Shown: positions 6,278 through 15,041 of the stretch, piece by piece
How positions within the stretch are numbered: position 1 is the stretch's first letter
Layout of the letters: each line of letters opens with the position of its first letter
NCBI RefSeq assembly: GCF_007859735.1
Contig: NZ_SIHI01000034.1
Location: 1-34,918, forward strand
Origin: Thalassoglobus neptunius
GTDB lineage: Bacteria > Planctomycetota > Planctomycetia > Planctomycetales > Planctomycetaceae
Direction of reading: 5' to 3'
Length of the DNA: 34,918 nt
The notes under the pieces: model-generated
Seen by the model: only the letters and a program-made list of their open reading frames with translations
The model's database searches: none
What the model was told of the DNA's origin: nothing
Position numbers and translations under genes: made by a program

Positions 6278-8540
6278 AGACCAGCGGGATCTGCTCAATA
6301 CGTTGGCCCGACGCATCGAACGGGCCGATCTCATTTTGCACTCGGTCGATGGACTCGGCCAACACTGCCTCGACGTTGCCGAAGTCGACCAGCTGTTGGA
6401 GATCGTCCGAGACATTGCACCCGCGCGGAGCACTCCCCCGGCGTCGACGCCTTACGAGCGCCAACGACAACGTTCGGCCCGGTACCAGCTGGACAAGTCT
6501 CGCCAGGTGCGTGAAATCGGTCCGCTCCCTCCGATCGACAATCCCAAACGTCGATCCCACGCAGAACGTGATCTCAAGTTCTACCTGGAGACCTATCACG
6601 CTCCAGCCTTCCCGTTCGCCTGGTCTCAGGATCACCTGCTACTGATCAAACGTGCGGAAGTCGTCATTCGTCAGGGAGCACTCTTTGCTTTGGCGATGCC
6701 GCGGGGAAGTGGCAAGACGACGTTGTGCCGGCACGCTTGCCAATGGGCGATCAACTACGGGTTTCATCGCTACGTGTTTCTGATTGGAGCCAACGAAGAC
6801 AAAGGCGAAGAGGCTCTGCAGACGATTCAGCAGGACTACGAAGGCAACGCCGAACTCCTCGCCGACTTCCCCGAAATCTGCTTTCCGCTCGTCAAACTCG
6901 ACGGGATTCACAACCGGGCCAAAGGGCAACTGCTCAATGGGCAACGGACTCGCGTCAAGTTCCAGAAGCGGACATTGATTCTCCCGACGGTCGCCAACTC
7001 GCCCTCCTCCGGAGCGGTCATCAAAGCGGGAGGCCTGCTCAGCTCGCTGCGAGGTGCCAATCAGAGAATGGCCAACGGGACGATCGAACGTCCGTCACTG
7101 CTGCTGATCGATGATCCACAGACCCGCGAATCGGCCGAGTCTCCGGATCAGTCCTCGACGAGAACCCGGATCATCAGTGCCGACGTCCTGGGGATGTCGG
7201 GGCCCGGTGGTGAAATCGCAGCTCTCATGCCCTGTACGGTGATTGCACCGGGAGACATGGCCGACACCATTCTCGATACCGAAAAGCATCCCTCGTGGCG
7301 CGGGGTGCGGACGTCGATGCTGTTGTCGTTTCCGGAGAACATGGAGCTCTGGGAAGAGTACTGGGACATCTTCACACGTGCTCTGCAGGGGATGGGTGAT
7401 GAAGAGGCCGAAGCGATCCCGGCCGTCGCCACGGAGTTCTACCGTCAGCATCAAAAGGCGATGGACAAAGGTGCTCGGGTCAGCTGGGACGCTCGCAAAC
7501 GTCCCGACGAACCCTCGGCCATCCAGCACGCCATGAATCTCTTTCTGCGGGATGAAGCCGCATTCTTCTCCGAGTACCAGAACGATCCCCGCGATCCGAA
7601 CGCCGATGAAGAACTGCTGACTGCATCTGAAATTGTGACGCGGACCAACAACTTCGCCCGGGGCGAAATTCCTCACGAAGTCGACTGGCTCACGCTATTC
7701 GTGGATTGTCACAAACGAGCGTTGATGTGGATGGTGATGGGGTTCGAATGGAACTTCTCGGGCTACGTCATCGACTATGGCTGCTTCCCCGAACAGCCGC
7801 GACCGACGTTCAAGATGCGGAGAGCCAACCCGACGCTGCAGATGAAGTATCGCGGGTCCGGAGTCGAAGGGGCACTCTACAAAGGTCTCACCGAGCTGAT
7901 CGGCGGGCTGCTGGAACGGACCTGGTCACGGGCCGATGGGACCGCTCTGCAAATCGAACGCGGCATGATCGACCAGCAGTACCTGACATCGACCGTGCAC
8001 AAAGTGATTCGCGATCAGAAGTGGACCAAGACGATCTATCCCTCGATCGGCCGCGAACTCACACCGGGCGAAACTCCGATCAGCCAGTATCGCCGCAAGC
8101 CAGGTGAAGTGCTCGGACAGGAGTTCATCGTTCGTCGCGGCCGGGGAACATTGCGTCAGGTGATGGTCGACGCCAATTACTGGAAGTCATTCAGCCTGCG
8201 TCGACTCGCCACCAACATCGGCGATCCGGGGAGTTGTACGCTGTTTGGTTATGAATCCAAAAACTCCAACGGCAAACGTCGCAAAGCGAATCATGAGTTT
8301 CTGGCGACTCAGCTCACCTCGGAGTCCCGAACCCGAATCATCGGCGGAGAACGAGCCACGGACATGTTCCGATTGAAGCCCGGCGGCGAGAACCACTGGT
8401 TTGACTGTTTCTACAACTGCCACACGCTCGGTTCCTGGGTCGGAGCCCGAACGACCGGTCAACGCGAATCGACCACTCGCACCCGAAACCGAAAGTCACT
8501 CGCCGAACGCCGAGCCGCCAAACGGAGCAAGAGCCGATGA
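6195..8540 (+). CDS. terL: phage terminase large subunit
   Basis: The product (781 residues from this start) is a DNA-packaging ATPase-nuclease. Walker A is PRGSGKTT (residues 169-176) and Walker B is LLLIDD (302-307), followed by PQT. The C-terminal half holds an RNase H-like nuclease region starting at LFVDCHKRALMWMVMGFEW (about residue 500), where the Asp is a candidate metal ligand. The protein is longer than many terminases because of an N-terminal extension of about 110 residues before the ATPase domain. An in-frame ATG at 6156 would add 13 residues; neither start has a strong ribosome-binding site, and the choice is uncertain. The last bases overlap the next gene as ATGA, so translation is probably coupled. 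All motifs look intact, so it may still be active. Confidence 0.9.
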   Translation: MPRLKPPTPPSTGLPHGWPELAAAATTKDQRDLLNTLARRIERADLILHSVDGLGQHCLDVAEVDQLLEIVRDIAPARSTPPASTPYERQRQRSARYQLDKSRQVREIGPLPPIDNPKRRSHAERDLKFYLETYHAPAFPFAWSQDHLLLIKRAEVVIRQGALFALAMPRGSGKTTLCRHACQWAINYGFHRYVFLIGANEDKGEEALQTIQQDYEGNAELLADFPEICFPLVKLDGIHNRAKGQLLNGQRTRVKFQKRTLILPTVANSPSSGAVIKAGGLLSSLRGANQRMANGTIERPSLLLIDDPQTRESAESPDQSSTRTRIISADVLGMSGPGGEIAALMPCTVIAPGDMADTILDTEKHPSWRGVRTSMLLSFPENMELWEEYWDIFTRALQGMGDEEAEAIPAVATEFYRQHQKAMDKGARVSWDARKRPDEPSAIQHAMNLFLRDEAAFFSEYQNDPRDPNADEELLTASEIVTRTNNFARGEIPHEVDWLTLFVDCHKRALMWMVMGFEWNFSGYVIDYGCFPEQPRPTFKMRRANPTLQMKYRGSGVEGALYKGLTELIGGLLERTWSRADGTALQIERGMIDQQYLTSTVHKVIRDQKWTKTIYPSIGRELTPGETPISQYRRKPGEVLGQEFIVRRGRGTLRQVMVDANYWKSFSLRRLATNIGDPGSCTLFGYESKNSNGKRRKANHEFLATQLTSESRTRIIGGERATDMFRLKPGGENHWFDCFYNCHTLGSWVGARTTGQRESTTRTRNRKSLAERRAAKRSKSR

Positions 8541-8761
8541 CTACAAATCCTCCCGCAAGCTACGAATGTCCGAAGTGCGGTTGCCCGGAAGCGCACCCGC
8601 TCTCGGTCCGGTCGCGCAACATTTCCCGCAAAAACGACCACGGCGAACGCATCACGATTACGCGCGTGGTGACTCGCTGCGAGTGTGATTTCTGTGGCGC
8701 TCACTCATCTCAGCGTGTCGATCTGCCCACTTCCCCAGTTTCAGACGACTCCAGCTCATGA
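8537..8761 (+). CDS. small zinc-ribbon-like protein
   Basis: This 74-residue protein has two cysteine knuckles: CPKCGC near residues 11-16 and CECDFC near 48-53, separated by a basic stretch with SRKNDHGERITITR. Four of these cysteines probably bind one zinc ion. It resembles phage zinc-ribbon or Com-like small proteins in design, but no close family is recognised. It overlaps terL by ATGA at its start and the next gene by ATGA at its end, so the three are translated as a chain. Confidence 0.6.
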   Translation: MTTNPPASYECPKCGCPEAHPLSVRSRNISRKNDHGERITITRVVTRCECDFCGAHSSQRVDLPTSPVSDDSSS

Positions 8762-11700
8762 ACGCTCTCAGGCGACTGCTTCTGATTGTCGGATTCGCTC
8801 TCTGCGGTCCGTTCGTGCAGGCCGAAACGTTGTACCTCGATACGTTTTTGAGTGCGACCTCGCCCGCGCTGACCGACTGGGATGTGACCGGTCCTGAAGG
8901 GAACATCTACTGGAACTCAGGCGTCGACTCGACGCCCTGGATCCTGACAGCTGGCACCTCTCCGAACGTCAACAACAGTGTCAACAAGGTGACTGGAGCC
9001 AACAGTGTGGGCTCGGCAATCCTGAACATGCGGGATGCCGATCTCGACATTACGTTCACACTCCAGACCGTGTCGTTCACCTCCTCATCTGCCGATGCGG
9101 TGTTCTGGATCCGCTCCAACAGCGACATGACGCAGGCACTGGGAGTCTTCCACGATGCGAGTGCAGGGACGATCTCGCTGGTCGACCAGTCGATGAGTGT
9201 GGTGGGAGCGGCCCAGCCGAGTGACATCGGCCTCAGTTCCGTTTACACCATTCACATCGTGACTGATGGTGATGCGATCACCGTCGATGTCGACGGGGCC
9301 GAGAAGGCGAGTTGGACCAATGCCACCGGACTGACGAACACCTACATCGGACTGCGGCTGCACAACTCCGGAGTGCGTGTCGATGACTTTCTAGTGCTGG
9401 ACATTCCGGAATCGACCGGCAACACCTACGGCACAGCCACGGTCACAACCGCCACCAATATTGAAGTCAGCCTGCCAAGAACCCTCCTGGATGCTCCCGT
9501 CACCTCGGGACAATACACGTTCGTGGCCTGGGCCATGATCGACGACGTCGCGGGAGATGGACCGCAGACGATTGCCTCCGAGGATGGAACACTGGGAGGC
9601 AACACGAAGGTGATTCTGGGTGTCGAGGCGGACGGAAACACTTACGGCCACGCAGGTCATGCGACCGGTTCCACCTGGTCAAATTCGCAAGTGGCGACCG
9701 ATGACACCTGGCACATGTTCTACCGATCGGCAATGAACGTCGATCCAAACGGACGCACCTGGTCAGCGATGGATGACTCCGGCAATCTCTCTCAAGGAAC
9801 TCCGCAGTCTTTGACTCCCACCGGTCACATCAAATTCGGTGGGTTCAATGGCAAACTGGCGGCGGTCGCCGTCTACGACACCTACCACTCTGCGACGACT
9901 TCTGAGTTCTATGATGGTGGAGAGGGAGGCGTCGGAAAGGGTTTGGACACCTACGCCGAGCCAATCGCAATCTTCCTGTTCGACATCGCATCCGGACAAC
10001 TCGTCGACCCGCTCGGAAATGCAACGATCCATGCTGCAACGGGTTTCACGGTGAACGATGAACAGACCCCGTTTGATCAGCCTGCGTTTTCGAAGGACAT
10101 CAAGGTCTCGTTGTACGGGAATGAAGTCGCCAACGGGGGGACGATCAACGTCCCGTTGACGGTTCCGCTCGGCAGCAATCCGGACCTGCCGATCAAGATC
10201 GAGTCGGACTCGGCCAACTCCACGATGGGACTGATGGTGTCGAACATCGAAGTCTCCGGAGATCTGGTCTGGGATCGAGCGTCGGCGTTCTCCTCAGATT
10301 CGATGCCGAATGGAGGCTATGGGATCTACCGCTTTCGACTGACTCCAAACAGCGAGGGTGCGAGATCGGGAACGGTCACGATCACCTCTGACTCGGACGA
10401 GGAAGCGACCTATTCGTTCGACGTGAACTTCACTGTGGTGGACGTCTCCGGAGTCAGCGAGCCGACGCTCGATATGACGGGAGCCTCAGCTCAGGCATTG
10501 CCAACGTTCGAAGCGAGAACGGCCAAACGACCCACCTGCCGCTGGGTCGGATCGGAATATTGTCAGGTGGTGAAATCGGAGGACTCTTACTGGGCGGGAG
10601 TCGTCTGCTACGCGCATGGCGGGATTCGCGAAGTCGAGTTCCTGATTCGCGACAAGTCGAGCGGCAACGGAAACAGAGTCACCGTGACCACTCCCACAGT
10701 GCGAAACATCGGAGTCAACGCGGATGGTTCCACCCGCTACCAGCTGGCCCACTGGTGTGAAATTCCGGCGAGTCTTCCGGCCGGAGTGTACGACGTGGCG
10801 GCGACAGTCACCGCCAACGATCCAAACTTTCAAACGCTTTCGAGTGTGGCGATCAACGAAGTCGACAGCACGAGTGATCCCTACTGGGAACCGATTCATT
10901 TGCACAAGTTGTCGGCCACTCCCACGACGTACTACGCCAGCGGAGACGTCGTGTCGAGCGGAGATGGTTCCTCGGGAAGTCCGTTCAAAACGGTCGATGA
11001 GGCACTCACCGCCTGCGGAGTCAACGGCGGGATTGTGAAGCTCAAAGCTGGAACGCAGATTCTGGACACCGCTGGAGCTGCGGTCGAGAACACCGCGGGC
11101 ATCTTGCTGGAACTCGACGACGGCGTGACCAACGACGACATCACGCTCACCACAGACGGTGCGAACTATCCAGAAACCACTGGACCCTACGCCGACTTCG
11201 ACGTCTGGAGACTCCAGATCAAAGGGCTTCGGTTCGACTACAACATCGCGATTCCGGGACGAGGCGGAGACTGCTACCACACGTTCACGGAGTGTGAGTT
11301 CTTCCACTCAGAAGGACTCTACGCGATCGGATCAGACGGACAGCCGCTTCAAGCCACGATCCAGTTGTCACCGATCACATTCGGGACTGAGTTGTGCTAC
11401 TGGCACGAGGTCTATGACGGGATCATTACCGCGCACTCAATTCACGACTCGATGATCGAATCAGTTCGAGATGGTTCCGCGACTCGTCAGATGGTCGGGA
11501 CCAGAATCCAAGCGTGCCAGCCAGACCCGTACATCACGGGCTATGAATCGATTCAGGTTCAATACACGGGAGGGGACGCAACAGCGAGCGTCGAGAAGTT
11601 CGGGTTCGGCGGAGCTTCGGGATACACGGACGTTGACCCAGACCCGATGGTTGAGGACTGGCAACCGGACGGCGGGATCATCCTGAGTTCATCCGGTTCT

Positions 11701-12789
11701 TCTGATTTGACTCTGGTGTTTCTGAGGGGAACGATCGAGTCAAAACCCGCTGAAGGTTATGGCGAAGCGACCACGATCGAGGAAGTTGTCGACTGGATCA
11801 ACGCTCAGGCTGACTGGACAGCGACCGCGACCTACGAGGCGAATCTCCCGGAAGGCATGACCGGATATCTCGGAGCGAGATTCTTCACGGCGGAGAACGC
11901 TTCCGCGTCTGGAGCATTCACATGGAGCGATGCGAAGACGTCTGTGATTTCCGTCTGGTCTCGATTCGATGCACACTGTGATGCGATGGCTCAGTGGTAC
12001 GCCTACGTCGATGGGACAGTGAGTACATCACCGCAGTACAACTACATGCTGATGGACTGTGCTTATCAGCACAATCTTCCGAATGGGTCGACGAACGACT
12101 CGGACCTTCAGCACATCCTGATTCAAGGGATCGCGGGTGGCCTGTACGACTCCTGCATGGTGAACAATGCTTGGCTGAACCTCCCAGATGCGTCTCAGGC
12201 GGGGGCGTTCAATTGCGACACTCACAACTTCAACTATGTCGGCAACACCTGCGTCGGCGGGCAACGGGTCTACTGGAAATACACGCTCGCGGATTCCACG
12301 TCCGATGATATCTGGATGGCAAATGTCTGGCAGACGTTTGACCCCGATTCAACGAGTATCGACGGCGGTCACATTGTGCAGAACGGCGAAAGATATCTCG
12401 CGTTCAACATCGAGCAGGATGGCGACTTCGAAAGTGGTCTGTTCGCAGCCACGAACTTCACGACAGACGATCTCAAAATCGGCGTCGACGGCAATCCCGA
12501 AGTAGATTCGCCAGTCCTGGCAAAACTTCCCGCTGGGCTGGTCTACCGATCTCACCGGCCCTTGCCAGATGGGAGTGGCTATGTCGCGTTCAACGCGGAT
12601 GGAACCGATTCACTCGGAGCGTTTCCGGATGTGGACGATGATCCGCCGGATCCCGGTGGTGATGACGATCTCGATGCGTACGAAAACCTGATTCGGCGAT
12701 TCAGTGTCGGAGTCGATCTTCCGCGCTGGGGTCCCAACTCGCTGCGATCCCTCTCACTGCGATCACTGAGCCGAGTCTCCCGCAACTGA
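8758..12789 (+). CDS. giant secreted LamG/beta-helix protein, tail-spike-like or surface protein
   Basis: The 1343-residue protein starts with a Sec signal peptide (MNALRRLLLIVGFALCGPFVQA, cleavage near residue 22). Two concanavalin-like (LamG-type) sandwich regions follow, about 25-215 and 228-430, the second with FVAWAMIDD and KFGGFNGKLAAVAVYD. A beta-sandwich segment with the pattern SGTVTITSDSDEEATYSFDV (about 450-565) resembles HYDIN/ASH-type Ig-like domains. From about residue 730, after GSSGSPFKTVDEAL, a right-handed beta-helix of the pectate-lyase type is expected, extending to about 1270. The tail is Asp/Pro-rich, then basic and Ser/Leu/Arg-rich. Such beta-helices bind or cut polysaccharides. 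Position between terminase and portal suggests a spike-like role, but a signal peptide is abnormal for a virion protein, so a secreted glycan-binding protein is also likely. Confidence 0.7.
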   Translation: MNALRRLLLIVGFALCGPFVQAETLYLDTFLSATSPALTDWDVTGPEGNIYWNSGVDSTPWILTAGTSPNVNNSVNKVTGANSVGSAILNMRDADLDITFTLQTVSFTSSSADAVFWIRSNSDMTQALGVFHDASAGTISLVDQSMSVVGAAQPSDIGLSSVYTIHIVTDGDAITVDVDGAEKASWTNATGLTNTYIGLRLHNSGVRVDDFLVLDIPESTGNTYGTATVTTATNIEVSLPRTLLDAPVTSGQYTFVAWAMIDDVAGDGPQTIASEDGTLGGNTKVILGVEADGNTYGHAGHATGSTWSNSQVATDDTWHMFYRSAMNVDPNGRTWSAMDDSGNLSQGTPQSLTPTGHIKFGGFNGKLAAVAVYDTYHSATTSEFYDGGEGGVGKGLDTYAEPIAIFLFDIASGQLVDPLGNATIHAATGFTVNDEQTPFDQPAFSKDIKVSLYGNEVANGGTINVPLTVPLGSNPDLPIKIESDSANSTMGLMVSNIEVSGDLVWDRASAFSSDSMPNGGYGIYRFRLTPNSEGARSGTVTITSDSDEEATYSFDVNFTVVDVSGVSEPTLDMTGASAQALPTFEARTAKRPTCRWVGSEYCQVVKSEDSYWAGVVCYAHGGIREVEFLIRDKSSGNGNRVTVTTPTVRNIGVNADGSTRYQLAHWCEIPASLPAGVYDVAATVTANDPNFQTLSSVAINEVDSTSDPYWEPIHLHKLSATPTTYYASGDVVSSGDGSSGSPFKTVDEALTACGVNGGIVKLKAGTQILDTAGAAVENTAGILLELDDGVTNDDITLTTDGANYPETTGPYADFDVWRLQIKGLRFDYNIAIPGRGGDCYHTFTECEFFHSEGLYAIGSDGQPLQATIQLSPITFGTELCYWHEVYDGIITAHSIHDSMIESVRDGSATRQMVGTRIQACQPDPYITGYESIQVQYTGGDATASVEKFGFGGASGYTDVDPDPMVEDWQPDGGIILSSSGSSDLTLVFLRGTIESKPAEGYGEATTIEEVVDWINAQADWTATATYEANLPEGMTGYLGARFFTAENASASGAFTWSDAKTSVISVWSRFDAHCDAMAQWYAYVDGTVSTSPQYNYMLMDCAYQHNLPNGSTNDSDLQHILIQGIAGGLYDSCMVNNAWLNLPDASQAGAFNCDTHNFNYVGNTCVGGQRVYWKYTLADSTSDDIWMANVWQTFDPDSTSIDGGHIVQNGERYLAFNIEQDGDFESGLFAATNFTTDDLKIGVDGNPEVDSPVLAKLPAGLVYRSHRPLPDGSGYVAFNADGTDSLGAFPDVDDDPPDPGGDDDLDAYENLIRRFSVGVDLPRWGPNSLRSLSLRSLSRVSRN

Positions 12790-12832
12790 CGTTCACTCCC
12801 CACGACGTTCCATCTCTTATAAGGAGGACATC

Positions 12833-13219
12833 ATGGCCCATGTTTCCACATCCCGACCACTGCGTTCATTCGGTCTGCTGATGATCACGCTCGCGATCAC
12901 CACGTTCTGTCTGGCTGCGAAAACAGAGAAGTCGGTGACACCAACGACAGTCCTGGCTCGCAACGATGCCGCGTCGACGGTGTTTCGACCGGGCCGCGGC
13001 TGCCGCGTCCTCAATCCGACCGGCGGCGATGTGACGTTCACGGTCTACGAGTTCAATCCGTTCACACAATCACTGTTTCTGTGTGAAGACATCTCTGAAA
13101 TCACAATCAGTAGCGGATGCTCGAAAGACCTCGGTCCGAAGGTGTTCGCCTGTCACAGCATCCAGCTGAGGCTGAGCACTCCGTCGACCGCCACGCTATA
13201 TGCCATTCCTGGTGAGTAA
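12833..13219 (+). CDS. small secreted protein, function unknown
   Basis: The 128-residue product begins at an ATG preceded by a near-perfect AAGGAGG. It has a signal peptide (residues 1 to about 29, core SFGLLMITLAITTFCLAA). The mature part of about 99 residues is beta-rich (CRVLNPTGGDVTFTVYEF, then IQLRLSTPSTATLYAI) with four cysteines that could form disulfides. No family is recognised. The strong ribosome-binding site predicts high expression compared with its neighbours. It may be an envelope partner of the giant secreted protein just upstream. Confidence 0.6.
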   Translation: MAHVSTSRPLRSFGLLMITLAITTFCLAAKTEKSVTPTTVLARNDAASTVFRPGRGCRVLNPTGGDVTFTVYEFNPFTQSLFLCEDISEITISSGCSKDLGPKVFACHSIQLRLSTPSTATLYAIPGE

Positions 13220-13243
13220 GTTTCGGCCGACATCGTCGGAAAC
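13220..13243 (+). terminator. stem-loop after the small secreted protein
   Basis: Directly after the TAA stop, GTTT-(CGG bulge)-CCGAC and GTCGG-AAAC form a hairpin with a three-base ATC loop. There is no T-tract, so it could be a Rho-associated or processing hairpin rather than a classical intrinsic terminator. The roughly 200-base gap that follows has no other gene. Confidence 0.3.
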
Positions 13244-13360
13244 AGCGATGCGAGCTGGCACCAACAGAGCTGACGATCGCGACGCGCAACCCCAGGCAGT
13301 CGTCTGAAGGCTCGACGCCTGATTTCCAGCACTCTGCAAAATGACATTGCCGCGCCCGGG

Positions 13361-13370
13361 CGTCATGACG
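13361..13370. promoter_or_regulatory. palindrome CGTCATGACG, second copy
   Basis: The same perfect 10-bp palindrome occurs at 512-521 in the divergent regulatory region. This copy lies 50 bases before the helix-turn-helix gene at 13420. Two copies in the two larger intergenic gaps that precede transcription-related genes suggest a shared regulator site. This is inference from identity and placement alone. Confidence 0.3.
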
Positions 13371-13419
13371 CAACCTGCAGCTCCTGTCCATTCTCCCCGA
13401 TCTCCCTTCCAACCCTCCG

Positions 13420-13749
13420 ATGCCCATGTCGATCGTCGATCGCAATCACGTCAAGATCTCCGTGCGCAGTGACGCTTCGGATCTGATGGAGAAATTCGAA
13501 ATCGAATGGGCGGGTGAGAATCCTCTCCGCTGGAAGCAGCTCGCCTGCCTGCATCTGTACACCGACCACGGCTGGACGCTGGAACGCATCGGCCGAGCCT
13601 TCGGTCATCCCAAGGGACACGTCTCCCGGATCGTCCGTTTGACTGCTGATCAGCTCCGCGAACGGTTCGCAGTCAACTGGGATTCCGATCCCGAACAGAT
13701 CCTCAATTCTTCCACTCTTCCTCCCCAGCCGGATCCCGAAGACTCATGA
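13420..13749 (+). CDS. helix-turn-helix DNA-binding protein
   Basis: The 109-residue protein has a central helix-turn-helix pattern (TLERIGRAFGHPKGHVSRIVRL, about residues 49-70) preceded by a helix (RWKQLACLHLY). This pattern is like sigma-factor region 4 or phage Xre/Crp-type DNA-binding helices. It may regulate late genes or recognise packaging DNA. An alternative ATG two codons downstream (13426) would change little. Its 3' end overlaps the next small gene as ATGA. The gap upstream (13244-13419) carries the CGTCATGACG palindrome. No precise family is claimed. Confidence 0.6.
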   Translation: MPMSIVDRNHVKISVRSDASDLMEKFEIEWAGENPLRWKQLACLHLYTDHGWTLERIGRAFGHPKGHVSRIVRLTADQLRERFAVNWDSDPEQILNSSTLPPQPDPEDS

Positions 13750-13931
13750 GCGACAACGTTTCCGAGAAGGCCTCCAAACCGAAAAGCATCACCGTCGATC
13801 GACAGACCACAACTCAGCACGATCTCGGTTCGCAGGTCGAAGCTCAACGTCACACCGATGCCAACGAAACTGCCCAGAAACCCGGATTCGGAATCCGCAT
13901 GGGCCGCCTCCGCAATCAGGGAACGCAGTAA
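13746..13931 (+). CDS. small hydrophilic protein, 61 aa
   Basis: The protein is polar throughout, with Gln, Thr and Asp in the middle (TTTQHDLGSQVEAQRHTD) and a basic end (GIRMGRLRNQG). It is probably disordered and is not recognised. The ATG overlaps the stop of the helix-turn-helix gene, which supports its reality. It sits immediately before the portal gene, the place where head-joining or head-assembly proteins are often encoded. Confidence 0.5.
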   Translation: MSDNVSEKASKPKSITVDRQTTTQHDLGSQVEAQRHTDANETAQKPGFGIRMGRLRNQGTQ

Positions 13932-13979
13932 AGCACCCACTGCGTCTCGTGTCCGTTCCCCGCCTGATCGAGCTCTCCT

Positions 13980-14996
13980 GTGATCGCCCCTCTGAAACAC
14001 CTCTCCAACTGGCACCTCTCCAACTGGTTCACCCGCACTCCCGCTGCGGAGAGACACCGAGACCTCGGCTCGCAGGATCGTCCCCGTCTGCGAAAAGTCC
14101 GCCGACAGCAACGTGAAGTTCAGGCGAGCTATGATGCCGCGTCAACGAACGAGTTCAACAACCGCTACTGGAGAAACGCTGATGGTCTCTCGGCGGATGA
14201 GGCCAACTCGCTGGAAGTCCGCACCGAGCTGCGAAATCGCTCGCGTTATCATTGCCACGAAGCCGATCCGATCATGCAGGGGATCGTGCACACTCTCGCG
14301 AATGATGTGATCGGAACCGGTCCACGACTGCAGATGCTCATTCCCGGTCGTCCCGATTTAAATCGGGAACTTGAGCAACGCTTTCATGCCTGGGCCAAAC
14401 GGATCCGTCTGGCGAAAAAACTGCGTCTGATGGAGCTCGCCGAAATTGTCGATGGTGAAGCCTTCGCGCAGGTCGTCACCAATCGCAAGCTGCAGCGCTG
14501 GCTGCCGATGACACTCGACTACAAGGTCATTGAGTGCGATCGAATCACGACTCCCCGACTGCGCTACGATCCTTACAAAATCGACGGGATCGATCTCGAT
14601 GAACTGTGCGAACCGCAGACCTATCACGTCCTGACTCAACATCCGGGCAGTTCGTTTTACACCGACGAAACCGTTGCCGTCGATGCGTCGATGATGATCC
14701 ATGCGTTTCGTCAGGATCGTCCTGAACAACATCGGGGCGTGCCTCAGACAACGACCGCGATGCCGGTCGCTGCTCTTCGCAGAGACTACCTGCTGGCCGT
14801 CCTGCACAATGCCCGCAGTGCAGCCAAGTTCACCGGCGTGATCGAGACCGGAGCGTCACATCTCAACGATGACAACGAAGCGTTCGATCCCGATGTCGAG
14901 AGCTTCGATATCGTCGACATCGATTACGATATGCTGACTTCGCTTCCGTTCGGTTGGAAATTAAAGCAATACGCGCAACGCCGAGTCGTCTTTTGA
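13980..14996 (+). CDS. lambda-family phage portal protein, C-terminally truncated
   Basis: The 338 residues match the N-terminal and central part of lambda gpB-type portals. A basic N-terminus (RHRDLGSQDRPRLRKVRRQQREVQ) precedes YDAAS, a conserved segment with SLEVRTELRNRSRYHCHEADPIMQ and a helix with TLANDVIGTGPRLQM; later come the MTLDYKVIECDRI region and the conserved LPFGWKLKQ near residues 322-330. Intact portals of this family are about 500 residues or more and continue after LPFGWK with the stem and crown; here the frame ends eight residues later (YAQRRVVF). The portal forms the dodecameric DNA channel, so this copy is unlikely to work. The start is a GTG without a strong ribosome-binding site. 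No capsid or protease gene follows. Confidence 0.85.
   Translation: MIAPLKHLSNWHLSNWFTRTPAAERHRDLGSQDRPRLRKVRRQQREVQASYDAASTNEFNNRYWRNADGLSADEANSLEVRTELRNRSRYHCHEADPIMQGIVHTLANDVIGTGPRLQMLIPGRPDLNRELEQRFHAWAKRIRLAKKLRLMELAEIVDGEAFAQVVTNRKLQRWLPMTLDYKVIECDRITTPRLRYDPYKIDGIDLDELCEPQTYHVLTQHPGSSFYTDETVAVDASMMIHAFRQDRPEQHRGVPQTTTAMPVAALRRDYLLAVLHNARSAAKFTGVIETGASHLNDDNEAFDPDVESFDIVDIDYDMLTSLPFGWKLKQYAQRRVVF
13998..14027 (+). repeat. 15-base tandem duplication in portal start
   Basis: CACCTCTCCAACTGG occurs twice without a gap and encodes HLSNW twice near the portal N-terminus. It is a perfect two-unit tandem repeat and probably a recent slippage duplication in a region that tolerates length change. 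Confidence 0.9.
14351..14368. repeat. perfect 18-bp palindrome inside portal gene
   Basis: TCCCGATTTAAATCGGGA is self-complementary over all 18 bases. It lies in frame in the portal gene and encodes part of GRPDLNRE. It is the second perfect 18-bp palindrome in this phage-like block. The function is unknown and it may be chance. Confidence 0.7.
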
Positions 14997-15009
14997 CATG
15001 AGCATGTCA
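14994..15009. other. inverted repeat at the portal truncation
   Basis: TGACATG and CATGTCA, separated by AG, form 7-bp arms. The left arm contains the TGA stop of the truncated portal gene. The position at the end of the phage-like block makes it a candidate recombination or regulatory site, but it is short and could be coincidental. Confidence 0.3.
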
Positions 15010-15041
15010 CCCTCTACTTGACTCGAAAGAAAGGACTCGGG

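Noticed and set aside
5735-6433. Minus-strand open frame of 232 codons across terS and the start of terL
   Set aside because: It lies antisense to two recognised terminase genes and shows no motif.
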